Source: Candidatus Eiseniibacteriota bacterium (GTDB lineage: Bacteria; Orphanbacterota; Orphanbacteria; Orphanbacterales; Orphanbacteraceae). From it: 64,000 nt of DNA. Positions 43,116-52,463 of this stretch are shown one piece after another. The stretch is from assembly GCA_029262235.1 (NCBI GenBank), contig JAJCZU010000004.1:620001-684000 (forward strand). The letters are read 5' to 3'. The notes below the pieces were generated by a model. The model was given only the letters and a program-made list of their open reading frames with translations. It was not told where the DNA came from and ran no database searches. Position 1 is the stretch's first letter; each line of letters begins with the position of its first letter. Made by a program: the position numbers and the translations under genes.

Positions 43116-43988
43116 ATGAGACTCGTTTCATGCGCCCGATGTCACACGCAATTCGATCTGAGCAGGTTCCACGGGGCCGGTTTCGACTGTTATTGCGGTG
43201 CCCGGGTTTCGAGTCAAGTGCCGCAATATCAAGAGGTTCCGGTCGAGCGATGCAGCTCGTGCGGCGCCTCGATCGCGGCAGACGCCGCCGAGTGCCATTT
43301 CTGCCGATCCGCGGTCGTGACCGACGAGCGCCGCCGCAGCCTGATCTGCCCCGATTGCTGCGCCCGGAACATCGACGGAGCCCGTTTCTGCAACCATTGC
43401 GGCGTTCCGTTCCGCCCCCAGCCCATCTGGGACGACGGGGACCGGGTCCCGTGTCCCGGGTGCAGCGGTAAAACCCGGCCACGCTCGATCAGCGAAATCC
43501 TCGTCCATGAATGCGGACAGTGCGAGGGCCTCTGGGTGCCGCTCGGGTCGCTCGAAAAGCTGATTCGCAAGGCGTGTCACGCGCTCAGCAGCCAGGACGA
43601 AGCCCCCGACTGCTCATTCCGCACCCCGTTCCCGCGCAAGGTGATCTATCGAAAGTGCCCGGTCTGCAGGAAGCAGATGGAGCGGACGAATTACGACCAC
43701 CGCTCCGGTGTCATAGTCGATCGGTGTCACGCGGACGGTACGTATCTCGACGTGGACGAGCTGCAGGCCATCGTTGCCTACGCGTACACGCGGGATCCCG
43801 AGCAGGGGGACCCGTACGAAGACATGCTCGGGAGGGAACGCATGCGGGAAGCGGCGCGCAGCGCGACCCATCTTCAGAAAATGAAAAAAGAGAGTGCGGA
43901 GCCCCGCACGCTCACCGGACAAGCCACATCTTTCGATTTCAGTTCGATCGGCAATCTGCTGGATCATCTGATCGATCACTTTCGCTGA
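43116..43988 (+). CDS. Multi-zinc-ribbon protein (zf-TFIIB)
   Basis: 290 aa with several CxxC pairs: CARCHTQ near the start, CSSCGA with CHFC, CPDCC with CNHCG, then CPGC with HECGQCEGLW and CPVC with DRCHADGTYLD, the last two being zf-TFIIB-type ribbons. No catalytic motif. AGGGGG upstream favours the ATG at 43116 over 43098. It ends 11 nt before the SPFH/GYF gene, so the two are probably one operon. A role in protein or membrane quality control is only a guess. Confidence 0.82.
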   Translation: MRLVSCARCHTQFDLSRFHGAGFDCYCGARVSSQVPQYQEVPVERCSSCGASIAADAAECHFCRSAVVTDERRRSLICPDCCARNIDGARFCNHCGVPFRPQPIWDDGDRVPCPGCSGKTRPRSISEILVHECGQCEGLWVPLGSLEKLIRKACHALSSQDEAPDCSFRTPFPRKVIYRKCPVCRKQMERTNYDHRSGVIVDRCHADGTYLDVDELQAIVAYAYTRDPEQGDPYEDMLGRERMREAARSATHLQKMKKESAEPRTLTGQATSFDFSSIGNLLDHLIDHFR

Positions 43989-43999
43989 GGAGGCCGGAC

Positions 44000-45103
44000 A
44001 TGAACTTCGTGCAGAAACTGCGAGGAGAATTCGTAGACATCATCGAGTGGGTGGACGATTCGCGCCACACGCTCGTCTGGCGCTTCCCCCGCTATCACAA
44101 CCAGATCAAGAACGGCGCGCAGCTGATCGTGCGCCCCGGCCAGGCCGCCGTGTTCGTGCACGAAGGAAAGGTGGCGGATCGATTCGAGCCGGGAACGCAC
44201 GTGTTGAAGACGAGCAACCTGCCGATTCTGAGCACGCTGAAGGGGTGGAAGCACGAGTTCGACAGCCCGTTCAAGGCCGAGATCTATTTCGTTACGACGC
44301 GCCAGATCACGGAGCTCAAGTGGGGAACTCCGAACCCGGTCATCCTGCGCGACCCCGATTTCGGCCCCGTAAGACTGCGCGCGTTCGGAGCCTACACTTT
44401 ACGTGCAAAAGATCCGGTTGCGCTGCTGAACGAGCTCGTCGGCACGGACTCGGAGTTCGACGCGGAGGAGATCGGGATTCTGCTTCGCTCCGTGATCAAC
44501 ACGACGTTCGCCGATCTCATCGCGGCGTCCGGTATCTGCGTTGTGGATCTCGCGTCGAACTACGGCGATCTCTCGCAGCGCCTGCGCGAGCAGGTCATGG
44601 CGAAGGTCGACGACGAATACGGGCTCGAGATTCCGCAGCTCTACATCGTGAACATTTCCGTGCCGGAAGAGCTGGAAGCGGCCATCGATTCGCGTTCCAG
44701 CATCGGCATGATCGGCGACCTCGACGCTTATCGCTCGTATCAGCTCGGGCGCTCGATCCCGGTTGCGGCCGAGAATCCGGCCGGCGCGCTCGGTGCGGCC
44801 GGTGTCGGAATCGGCATGGGCATGGCGTACGCCCAGGGTCTTCCGGGGGGCGCAGGGCCTGCACCGGGAACGCACGCGCCTCCGGCGATCGCGACCGCGT
44901 GGTACTACGCGGAAGGAAACAAGCCGGTCGGGCCGTTTGGTGAAAGCGATATAGCGCAACTGGTTGCGGCCGGGAAGCTTTCCGGAGCGACGCTCGTCTG
45001 GTCGTACGGAATGGACAACTGGACCCCGGCTTCGCTTGTTCCTGCGATGAATCGAGCGCTCGGAAGTGGGCCACCGCCGATCCCGGGCTCGCCGGGCGCC
45101 TGA
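44000..45103 (+). CDS. SPFH domain protein with C-terminal GYF_2 domain
   Basis: 367 aa. Residues about 20-240 form an SPFH domain of the type annotated as virion core protein-like (YdjI-like): LVWRFPRYHNQIKNGAQLIV, VFVHEGKVADRFEPGTHVL and LASNYGDLSQRLREQV. A Gly/Ala/Pro linker follows, then a GYF_2 domain (about 300-350, WYYAEGNKPVGPFGESDIAQL). There is no membrane segment. TGAGGAGG precedes the ATG at 44000; the frame is open to 43511 inside the zinc-ribbon gene. Confidence 0.9.
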   Translation: MNFVQKLRGEFVDIIEWVDDSRHTLVWRFPRYHNQIKNGAQLIVRPGQAAVFVHEGKVADRFEPGTHVLKTSNLPILSTLKGWKHEFDSPFKAEIYFVTTRQITELKWGTPNPVILRDPDFGPVRLRAFGAYTLRAKDPVALLNELVGTDSEFDAEEIGILLRSVINTTFADLIAASGICVVDLASNYGDLSQRLREQVMAKVDDEYGLEIPQLYIVNISVPEELEAAIDSRSSIGMIGDLDAYRSYQLGRSIPVAAENPAGALGAAGVGIGMGMAYAQGLPGGAGPAPGTHAPPAIATAWYYAEGNKPVGPFGESDIAQLVAAGKLSGATLVWSYGMDNWTPASLVPAMNRALGSGPPPIPGSPGA

Positions 45104-45210
45104 TACGCGCGCCCGCCCGGGGCCGTTCCTGCTTGCATCCACCGCGTAAACCGTCATAGGCTGGGGAAACAACCCCTGAGCCGAATCACGACGAACGTGG
45201 CGGTGACTTC

Positions 45211-47943
45211 ATGAGCGTAGCCTCCATCCTTGGGCTCGACCCCGAGCTATATCCCCTGCTCGATTCAACTCAGGACGGAATCGTGATCCTCGATCCCGCC
45301 CTCCGCATTCTGTTCGTCAGCGACTCGTTCCTTCGCATGACCGGCCGTGAGCGTGACGAATACATCCTCAAGACCCCGCCGTTTCCTCACTGGCCGCCCG
45401 AGATGGTGGACCGCTATATGGGCGCGTGGTGGAAGGACTGGGAGACGGATGCTCCGCGCGAGGCCCTTCTGCTGCGTGCCAACGGGAACCGCTTTCGCGC
45501 ACAGGTTCATTCATTTACGATTAAGGGAGATACGGGCGCTGCGATCGCCCATCTCGTCGCTTTCAAGGATCTGGATACGCCGAGCCGCGAGTTCGTTGAC
45601 ACACTGGAAACGAGATGGCGTCAGGTTCGTCTCATCGCTGATTCCGTTCCCGTCCTGCTCAGCTATGTCGATCAAAATTTTCACTACCGTTTTACGAATA
45701 AAGAACATGCGCGGGTGCTCGGCTACGACCCCAGTGGAATCGAGGGTCGCCATGTTCGCGATGTGCTCGGCCATGAGGCGTGGGGAAGGGCGAAGGATCG
45801 CCTGCAGAGGGCGCTGCAGGGAGAAACGGTAGAGTTTACGAGCGTCGTTCCGATGCCGGACGGCCGCTCTACCTACGCGCGCGGTACGTGTACGCCCGAT
45901 CGCGATTCCGAGGGCGTCGTGCATGGCGTGTTCGTGTCTGCGTTCGATGTAACGGAACTTCTCGCGGCCAAAGCGGCGAGCGAGGCGGCTACCGGGATCC
46001 TCGTCGCCACGAACCGCGCGGTGCGGGCCCTCTTCGAAAGCGGCAGCCGGCCGGATATCATCCATGAAGCGTTTACCGAGGTCGCGAAGAGCATCTACGC
46101 GGACCGCTTCTGCTTCTGCCGTATGGAGCCGACACCCGATGGCGGATTCAAAGCATCCAAACGTCGGGCGTGGGACGCGTCCGGCAGGACCGTCGAAGAT
46201 CTTCCGACGATGGATTTCCCTCCCGACTCGGGGATTCTCCGCAGCCTTCTCGGCGGCTATTCCGTGCAGAGAAGGCGTTCCGAGGCGAACAGGGAGGACG
46301 GCCTCGTCTTCGCGAAAATAGATGCGCTTTCCTTTATTACCGTTCCGATCTTTTTCGACGATCAACTCTGGGGGCTGCTCAAGTACGACGATATTCATAC
46401 CGAACGTACGTGGCAGCAGTCCGAGATCAAGGCGCTCGAGCTCGCGAGTCAGACCATCGGAGCGGCATTGCGGGACCGGGAATCGCAGGAGGAGATCCGG
46501 CGCATCACGCAGCGCTACAGGGATCTCACCGACAACGCGCCCTTCTGCATACACGAACTCGATCGCGACGGTCGCATTACTTCGATGAGCGAATGGGGAT
46601 ACCGTACGGTCGGGTGTTCGTCGGAAGCCGATGTGATCGGCCAGGGAATCACGGAGTGCGTGCATGAAGAAGATCAGAAGCTCTACGCGACCATGCTTTC
46701 GAAGGCGCTCACGGGTGAATATTGCGACTTCGAGTTCCGCATGCGTTCGGCCGACGGATTCATCGATGCCGAGACCACGATGATTCCGATTCGTGATGCC
46801 GGCGGGATCATCACGCACGTCATGGGCACGACCTCCGATATCAGCCGGCGCAAAACGGCAGAGCGCGAAGCGGCGATCATGCGCCAGCGCCTGGGTCGCG
46901 CGGAGTCTGCCAGTAACGTCATGCGCTGCTTCGTCGGACTGGATTCGTCCTGGAAATCAGTTCCCGCCCGACTTTGCAGGCTGCTCGGCTACACGCGCGA
47001 GGAAATGCTCCGGACCACGTGCGCCGCGCTCACGCATCCTGACGATCGGGAGTGCGAGGTCAGATTGATGGCCCCGGTCCTGAACCGGGAAGCGGACAGC
47101 TTCGAAATGGAAAAGCGTTTCATCCGCAAAGACGGCAAGTTCGTCTGGGTCTACCTGAGCGGAACCATGATGCGCGACGAACAGGGTCACGACGACCAAT
47201 GGCTCGCGTATATTCGCAACATCACTGCGGAGAAGGCGTCCGAGGAAGCGCTGCGAAAATCGAAACAGGACCTCCGTGATCTCGCCAAGCGACTCCAGAA
47301 CGTGCGGGAGGAGGACTTCACGCGCATATCGCGCGAAGTACACGACGAACTGGGCCAGTCGCTCACGGCGCTCAAGATGGACGTCGGCTGGATCGACAGG
47401 CGCCTCGAGGGAACCGAAGAGAGTCGCACGTTTCGCGAGAAACTCGACGGCATGTACGAGATGATCGATCGTACGATCGAGCACGTGCGCGAGATCTCGA
47501 CATCGCTCCGGCCCCCGATTCTCGATGATCTGGGAATCGTCGGCGCGCTCGAACAGCTCGTCGCGGACTTCTCGCGGCACACGCATTGCCGTTTCGAGAA
47601 CGGCCACGAGCTCGAAGTACTTTGCCCGACAAGGGATCAGGCCACCGCGATCTATCGGATCGTGCAGGAAGTGCTCACGAACATCACGCGGCACGCCAAT
47701 GCAACGGAGGTCGAGATCGTCGTCGATCGTTCGGCATCCGGCGGTATGCTGCTTACGATCCGCGACGACGGTGTCGGTTTCGACGAGACGACGCTGACGC
47801 AGAACGAGAAGCTCGGAATCGTGGGTATGCGGGAGCGGGCGGTCGTCTTCGGCGGCGAGATCCAGTTCGAATGCGCGCCCGGCGGTGGTACGCTGGTGTC
47901 GCTTCACATCCCCCTTCGCCAGAAAAGGAAGACTTCCCCATGA
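45211..47943 (+). CDS. Multi-PAS/GAF sensor histidine kinase (NarL-type)
   Basis: Cytoplasmic kinase, 910 aa. At least four PAS-type modules (about 10-125, 130-255, 430-555 and 570-690) with a GAF-like domain (about 260-420) between them; PAC segments such as VMGTTSDISRRKTAER. Then HisKA_3 with phosphorylated His711 in SREVHDELGQSLTALKMD, and HATPase with EVLTNITRHANATEV and GIVGMRERA. No membrane segments, so the signal is internal. The ATG of the response regulator overlaps its stop (ATGA). Confidence 0.93.
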   Translation: MSVASILGLDPELYPLLDSTQDGIVILDPALRILFVSDSFLRMTGRERDEYILKTPPFPHWPPEMVDRYMGAWWKDWETDAPREALLLRANGNRFRAQVHSFTIKGDTGAAIAHLVAFKDLDTPSREFVDTLETRWRQVRLIADSVPVLLSYVDQNFHYRFTNKEHARVLGYDPSGIEGRHVRDVLGHEAWGRAKDRLQRALQGETVEFTSVVPMPDGRSTYARGTCTPDRDSEGVVHGVFVSAFDVTELLAAKAASEAATGILVATNRAVRALFESGSRPDIIHEAFTEVAKSIYADRFCFCRMEPTPDGGFKASKRRAWDASGRTVEDLPTMDFPPDSGILRSLLGGYSVQRRRSEANREDGLVFAKIDALSFITVPIFFDDQLWGLLKYDDIHTERTWQQSEIKALELASQTIGAALRDRESQEEIRRITQRYRDLTDNAPFCIHELDRDGRITSMSEWGYRTVGCSSEADVIGQGITECVHEEDQKLYATMLSKALTGEYCDFEFRMRSADGFIDAETTMIPIRDAGGIITHVMGTTSDISRRKTAEREAAIMRQRLGRAESASNVMRCFVGLDSSWKSVPARLCRLLGYTREEMLRTTCAALTHPDDRECEVRLMAPVLNREADSFEMEKRFIRKDGKFVWVYLSGTMMRDEQGHDDQWLAYIRNITAEKASEEALRKSKQDLRDLAKRLQNVREEDFTRISREVHDELGQSLTALKMDVGWIDRRLEGTEESRTFREKLDGMYEMIDRTIEHVREISTSLRPPILDDLGIVGALEQLVADFSRHTHCRFENGHELEVLCPTRDQATAIYRIVQEVLTNITRHANATEVEIVVDRSASGGMLLTIRDDGVGFDETTLTQNEKLGIVGMRERAVVFGGEIQFECAPGGGTLVSLHIPLRQKRKTSP

Positions 47944-48575
47944 ACGTTCTGATTGTCGATGACCACGACATTGTTCGCCGAGGGATTCGCGACACGCTCA
48001 CGGACGCGTTCGGGGAGATCAGGTGCGGCGAGGCGCCCGATGTGCGGGGTGCCTGGGAAAATCTGGATGGCACCGAGTGGGATGCGATGATCCTCGACAT
48101 TTCTCTCGGCGGCGAAAGCGGTCTCGAATTTCTGAAGGATCTGCGCAAACGCGACGCGAACCTTCCGGTCCTCGTGCTGAGCATGTACCCCGAGCATCTG
48201 ATGGCACTGCGCGCCATCAAGGCCGGGGCCAACGGGTACCTTCGCAAAGACTCCGCCACGGCGGAACTGCCGCGTGCGATCCGCGAGATTCTCGAAGGAA
48301 ATTCGTATGTCAGCAAGGAGGTCACGTCGGAGATGGTGTCCCATATGACAGGCCATGCGAATCCCGCGCAGTCTTCCCTCGAGTCGCTTTCGCATCGTGA
48401 GTTTCAGGTCATGACCGCTCTCGCTTCCGGCCACACGTCGAAATCGATCGGGGAAGAACTGAAGATCAGCTCGAAAACAGTGAGCACGTATCGCGCGCGT
48501 ATCATGAAGAAGATGGGATTCGAGTCGAATGCGGATATCGTGCGGTTCGCCGTCGAAAAGGGGCTTATACAGTAG
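47940..48575 (+). CDS. NarL/FixJ-type response regulator
   Basis: 211 aa: receiver domain (1-120; phosphorylated Asp53 in MILDISLGG, acidic pair DDHD at 8-11, Lys in LRKDS) and a C-terminal LuxR-type helix-turn-helix (about 145-205, LSHREFQVMTALASGHTSKS, ISSKTVSTYRARIMKKM). It starts in the stop of the PAS kinase gene with a 4-nt overlap, so the two are a cognate pair. The targets are unknown. Confidence 0.95.
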   Translation: MNVLIVDDHDIVRRGIRDTLTDAFGEIRCGEAPDVRGAWENLDGTEWDAMILDISLGGESGLEFLKDLRKRDANLPVLVLSMYPEHLMALRAIKAGANGYLRKDSATAELPRAIREILEGNSYVSKEVTSEMVSHMTGHANPAQSSLESLSHREFQVMTALASGHTSKSIGEELKISSKTVSTYRARIMKKMGFESNADIVRFAVEKGLIQ

Positions 48576-48581
48576 CGGGCG

Positions 48582-49652
48582 CTACCACCCCGCGGGGAGT
48601 ATGAGCACGTACGCTTCGCTCAGTTCGGACTGGGACTGTTCATATGTGAGCACCAGGGCGCGCTGCCTGCCGCCGTGCTTGCCGTAGTACCAGTCAATTC
48701 CTTCCCAGTTGACGTCGCCGATATCCTCGGGCAGTACGTTGCTGAGGTCGAGAGGTTCGCCCCACGGCCTGCCCTCCGTGTCGAATCGCTGCAGCCATTT
48801 GAAGCAGTAGCGGAGCGGCTCCCCTGTTGAGGCATCACGCTCGAGGCACTCTTCGATCGAACCGGGCGAGGGTGCGATCGAGTACGAAGAACTCAGAAGT
48901 ACCAGAAACCCCCATTCGTCCCCGGGAGTATCGGGAAAGCGGTACCAGACGAAGTCCGGCGCCCGGAATCGCTGCGCGGCCGGCTCGTCTCCCGAAGCGG
49001 GATGGGGCACTTGCAGTTCGATTCGTCTTTCGTCGGGGCCCTCGCCCACGACGATTCCCCGCTCCCCCGATTCGATCCGATGCGTTACGATAATCGGGTT
49101 CATGGCGCTGCGCCCGGCGGCATCGCGGAGCGCGGGGGGGAGGCCTCCGAAGCTGGGATAACCGCCTTCCCAGAGAACGGCAACCTGCGAGCCGCCACGG
49201 GCGTCCCGACGGATCGCGAGCCCCTCGAGCCCGCGCCCGCCGGTCTCGGCGAGCGCTCCCGGGTATTCGGCGATGACGCCGTCCTCTCCCCAGAGCGCGC
49301 GCAGCCGTTCGGACAGGATCGCGACCCGGCCGTCGGCCAGTACGCCGATGGATTCCTGGTCGATCGCAACGGCTCCCTGATTCCAGGTGACCCGTTTCAG
49401 ATTTTCGGGGTGAAGTGGGATACGGAATCCTCGCGGACCGTCCGCTTCCGAGTCCGAGTCCGTGGTCGAGTCGGGCAGATCGTTTGGAATCGGGAAACGG
49501 TAGAACACACCCGCTTCTTCGTCTCCCACGATCAGAAGTTCGTCGTGCGAGCGGGCAATGCCGCTTGCCTCCTGAATCCCGATGATCGGGCGCTCGCCCG
49601 CGCATCCGGCGACCAGCAGACTGCAGAGGAGAATGACGACTCCGATTGGCAT
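48582..49652 (-). CDS. Lipoprotein, esterase/SdiA-like propeller (tentative)
   Basis: Exported lipoprotein of about 356 aa with lipobox SLLVAGC. The mature part begins IIGIQEASGIARSHDELLIVGDEEAGVFYRF, here quoted as two features: an ASGIA segment and a GDEEAGVF segment, as in SdiA-regulated or esterase-like phytase propellers. GRGLEGLAIRRDARGG is a further propeller-like strand. Two Cys late in the protein (ECLERD and RYCFKW) may form a disulfide. The function is not known. MPIGVVILL at 49652 is the working start; the frame opens at 49739. Convergent with the response regulator gene and divergent from the MacA-like gene. Confidence 0.55.
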   Translation of the reverse strand: MPIGVVILLCSLLVAGCAGERPIIGIQEASGIARSHDELLIVGDEEAGVFYRFPIPNDLPDSTTDSDSEADGPRGFRIPLHPENLKRVTWNQGAVAIDQESIGVLADGRVAILSERLRALWGEDGVIAEYPGALAETGGRGLEGLAIRRDARGGSQVAVLWEGGYPSFGGLPPALRDAAGRSAMNPIIVTHRIESGERGIVVGEGPDERRIELQVPHPASGDEPAAQRFRAPDFVWYRFPDTPGDEWGFLVLLSSSYSIAPSPGSIEECLERDASTGEPLRYCFKWLQRFDTEGRPWGEPLDLSNVLPEDIGDVNWEGIDWYYGKHGGRQRALVLTYEQSQSELSEAYVLILPAGW

Positions 49653-49738
49653 GCAAACAGTTTCCGGGACCGCAGCGGTCCCTGTCAAAGACGTTCTTCG
49701 CGCCGGCTGCCGGCCGCGGTCCTGGAAGGATCCTATCA

Positions 49739-51085
49739 ATGAAAGATGAGTCGAAGATGAGTTTCGGGCGGGCCGGGGCGTTGCTCACGCTCGCGGCGTT
49801 TGCCGCGGGATGCGGGAGCACGGAGGCGCCTGATCCGGTGTATCGGACCGTCGTGGTAGCGAATCGGGATATCGTTCTTACGGCCAGCGCCTCCGGCCAG
49901 ATCGAGCCCGTGACGACGGTCGAAGTGAAGTCGAAAGCTTCGGGCGAAGTGATCGACCTCGCGGTCGAAACGGGGAGCCGGGTCGCGGTCGGGGACATGC
50001 TCGTACACATCGACCGGCGCTCCCCGCGGAACGCCCTGCATCAGGCGGAAGCGGACTTCGAGGTCGGCAAGGCGAGCCTCGCGAACGCCGAGGCGGAACT
50101 CGAACGCTCCGAAAGGCTCTATGCGGACGGGTCGATCACGGAGCAGGCGTACGAAGCGTCGAAGCTCGCGGTCGCCGTCGAGAAAGCTTCGCTCATCCGC
50201 GCCCGCGCCGCTCTCGAAGACGCGCGCATGGCGTACGATGACACCGAGCTACGCTCACCCGTGGGCGGCGTCGTGATCGCCAGGAACGTCGAAGTAGGAA
50301 GCGTGATTTCGTCCGCCACGCGGGACGTCAGCGGCGGCACCGTTCTTCTCACGCTCGCGAATCTCGATACGGTGCAGGTGCGCGCCCTGATCGACGAAAC
50401 GGACATCGGCCGCATCGAGGCCGGGATGGCGGTCGAAATCAGCGTGAACGCGTACCCGAACCGCCGTTTCGAAGGAATCGTGGCGAAGATCGAACCTGTC
50501 GGCGAAACGGAACGGAGCGTGACGATGTTTCCCGCGCTCGTGCGGATCGTGAATACGGAAGGCTTTCTGCGGCCGGGGATGAGCGCGGAAGTCGCGTTCC
50601 ATCTCGGCCAGCGCCTCGACGTGGTGACCGTGCCGAATTCGGCGCTGCGTCAACCGCGCGACCTGCCGGCCACGCTCGCGTTTCTCGGAATCGAACCGGC
50701 GGACGGCAGCGACGGCGCGCTGAAGATGAGCGGCCCGGGCGGCGGACGCGGCCCGGGGAGCGGTGGTGCGGGGGGCGGGAGCCGGCGTGAAGGCGGAGGA
50801 CGTCCGCCTGGCGGCGCGCCCGGGGGCGAGAGCGCCGCAGCGCGAAACGGCGGGAAATCCGGCGGCGTCTCTTTCGTGTTCGTCAAGAAGGGCGCCGACA
50901 TCAAGCCCGTCGAGATCAAGACCGGCATGACGGATCTCGATTACACCGAGGTGATCGAAGGGGTGGCTCCGGGCGATTCCGTACTCGTGCTTCCGACGCC
51001 GGGGCTCATACGATCGCAGTCCGAATTCAACGAACGGATCCAGCGCCTGCGTGGGGGGGGACTCCCCGGACGCCGGTCGGGCTAG
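49739..51085 (+). CDS. MacA/HlyD-type periplasmic adaptor lipoprotein
   Basis: Membrane fusion protein, 448 aa, lipobox AAFAAGC. Biotinyl-lipoyl-like halves (TVEVKSKASGEVIDLAVETG and LRSPVGGVVIARNVEVG) flank a coiled-coil hairpin (about 95-165, with SERLYADGSITEQAYEASK), then a beta-barrel (VRALIDETDIGRIEAGMAVE). A Gly/Pro/Arg-rich insert (about 328-375) sits before the last domain and is unusual for the family. GGAAGGA precedes the ATG. The next gene, 9 nt on, is a MacB-type permease, so the pair forms an ABC efflux system. Confidence 0.92.
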   Translation: MKDESKMSFGRAGALLTLAAFAAGCGSTEAPDPVYRTVVVANRDIVLTASASGQIEPVTTVEVKSKASGEVIDLAVETGSRVAVGDMLVHIDRRSPRNALHQAEADFEVGKASLANAEAELERSERLYADGSITEQAYEASKLAVAVEKASLIRARAALEDARMAYDDTELRSPVGGVVIARNVEVGSVISSATRDVSGGTVLLTLANLDTVQVRALIDETDIGRIEAGMAVEISVNAYPNRRFEGIVAKIEPVGETERSVTMFPALVRIVNTEGFLRPGMSAEVAFHLGQRLDVVTVPNSALRQPRDLPATLAFLGIEPADGSDGALKMSGPGGGRGPGSGGAGGGSRREGGGRPPGGAPGGESAAARNGGKSGGVSFVFVKKGADIKPVEIKTGMTDLDYTEVIEGVAPGDSVLVLPTPGLIRSQSEFNERIQRLRGGGLPGRRSG

Positions 51086-51094
51086 GAGCGAATC

Positions 51095-52306
51095 ATGATT
51101 CTTCGCGAAATTCTGCGCGTCGCGCTTGCCGCGATCTGGTCGAACAAGATTCGTTCTCTGCTCACGATGCTCGGTATCGTAATCGGAGTCGCTTCCGTGA
51201 TTACGATGGTCGCGCTCGGCGAGGGCGCGCAGCAGCAGGTGCAGCGCCAGATGCAGCAGCTCGGCACGAGCAACCTTTCGATCTATCCGGGACAGTCGTA
51301 TCGTGGCGGACGCGCGGGCGAAGAGCGCACGGACCTGACCACGGATGACGCCGCCGCGCTCGCGGAGGCGAAGAGCATTGTTGAAGTCGTGCCCGAGCAG
51401 TCGCGTTCCCTGCAGATCAAGAAGAATGAAAAGAACGCGAATGTTGCGGTCGTCGGAACGACACCGAATTACTTTACGGTGCAAAGTTATGAGGTCGATT
51501 TCGGACGCGTTTTCACCGAGGCCGACAACGGCGGCCGCAAGCGGGTTGCCGTTCTCGGATCGATGGTTCCGATGATGCTCGAAACGGCGGCGCCCGCGCT
51601 TCTCGGGACACAGGTCTGGGTCGACGGTTCGCCCTTCGAAGTGATCGGCATACTGAAGGAGAAGGGGTCGGAAGGCTCCTGGCGGAACCGCGACGAAATG
51701 GTTTTTATCCCGATTCGCACGTCGGAGTTTCGTGTTTTCGGTACCGACCTGCTGAACTCGGTCACGATTCAGGCGGCTTCGCCCGGCCAGCTTACTCTCG
51801 CGACGATCGAGGCGGAGCAGATTCTGCGGCGTGAACACGGGATCAGACCGGGCGAGGAGAACGACTTTCGCGTCCGCAATCGAACCGAGTTTCTGAACAT
51901 GGCCGAAGAGATGAGCCGCACGTTTACCTATCTGCTCGGCGGCATCGCTGCCGTGAGCCTGCTCGTCGGCGGCATCGGGATCATGAACATCATGCTCGTA
52001 TCCGTTACGGAGCGCACGAGCGAGATCGGTCTTCGCAAAGCGCTCGGCGCGACGCCCGGCCACATTCTGCAGCAGTTCCTGCTCGAAGCCGTGGTGCTCT
52101 GCCTGCTGGGCGGGTTTCTGGGAATCATGCTGGGCGGATTCGGGTCGTTCGCGTTTTCGCACTGGGCGAACTGGGAGACCGTGGTCACGTTCGGGTCGAT
52201 CGTACTGGCCGTCGTGTTCAGCATTGCGGTCGGGGTCCTGTTCGGCATTCTTCCCGCAAAGCGCGCCGCGAGCCTCGAACCGATCGCGGCCCTTCGCCAC
52301 GAGTAG
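51095..52306 (+). CDS. MacB-like ABC transporter permease (no ATPase domain)
   Basis: FtsX/MacB-type permease, 403 aa: TM1 (about 20-43, LLTMLGIVIGVASVITMVAL), a periplasmic MacB_PCD domain (about 45-270) and three C-terminal TMs (about 283-395) with GIMNIMLVSVTERTSEIGLR and ILPAKRAASLEPIAALR. Such permeases act by transmitting ATPase motion to the periplasmic adaptor. No ABC ATPase gene lies next to it: the following gene is a protease, and the preceding gene beyond the adaptor is antisense. The ATPase must be encoded elsewhere. Confidence 0.92.
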   Translation: MILREILRVALAAIWSNKIRSLLTMLGIVIGVASVITMVALGEGAQQQVQRQMQQLGTSNLSIYPGQSYRGGRAGEERTDLTTDDAAALAEAKSIVEVVPEQSRSLQIKKNEKNANVAVVGTTPNYFTVQSYEVDFGRVFTEADNGGRKRVAVLGSMVPMMLETAAPALLGTQVWVDGSPFEVIGILKEKGSEGSWRNRDEMVFIPIRTSEFRVFGTDLLNSVTIQAASPGQLTLATIEAEQILRREHGIRPGEENDFRVRNRTEFLNMAEEMSRTFTYLLGGIAAVSLLVGGIGIMNIMLVSVTERTSEIGLRKALGATPGHILQQFLLEAVVLCLLGGFLGIMLGGFGSFAFSHWANWETVVTFGSIVLAVVFSIAVGVLFGILPAKRAASLEPIAALRHE

Positions 52307-52398
52307 CCCGGACGGCGGTGCCGGGCGGCCGGGGGGAGGGCGCGGTTCGCGGGGCTGGCCCGGGTGCGAACGCGGTATCCGTCGCGCGCTGAACGCGT

Positions 52399-52404
52399 TA
52401 TAAT
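52399..52404 (+). promoter_or_regulatory. -10 element of the subtilase gene
   Basis: TATAAT (context GTTATAATGAAAG), 59 nt before the ATG at 52464. No clear -35. Confidence 0.5.
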
Positions 52405-52463
52405 GAAAGCATCCCCCGACGCCCCGTATCCATGAACGCGCACTCACTAAACGAGGTTTCTCC

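Noticed and set aside
47586-47939. A longer response regulator frame starting at 47586
   Set aside because: This part is inside the PAS kinase gene in another frame; the receiver domain begins at MNVLIVDDHD at 47940.
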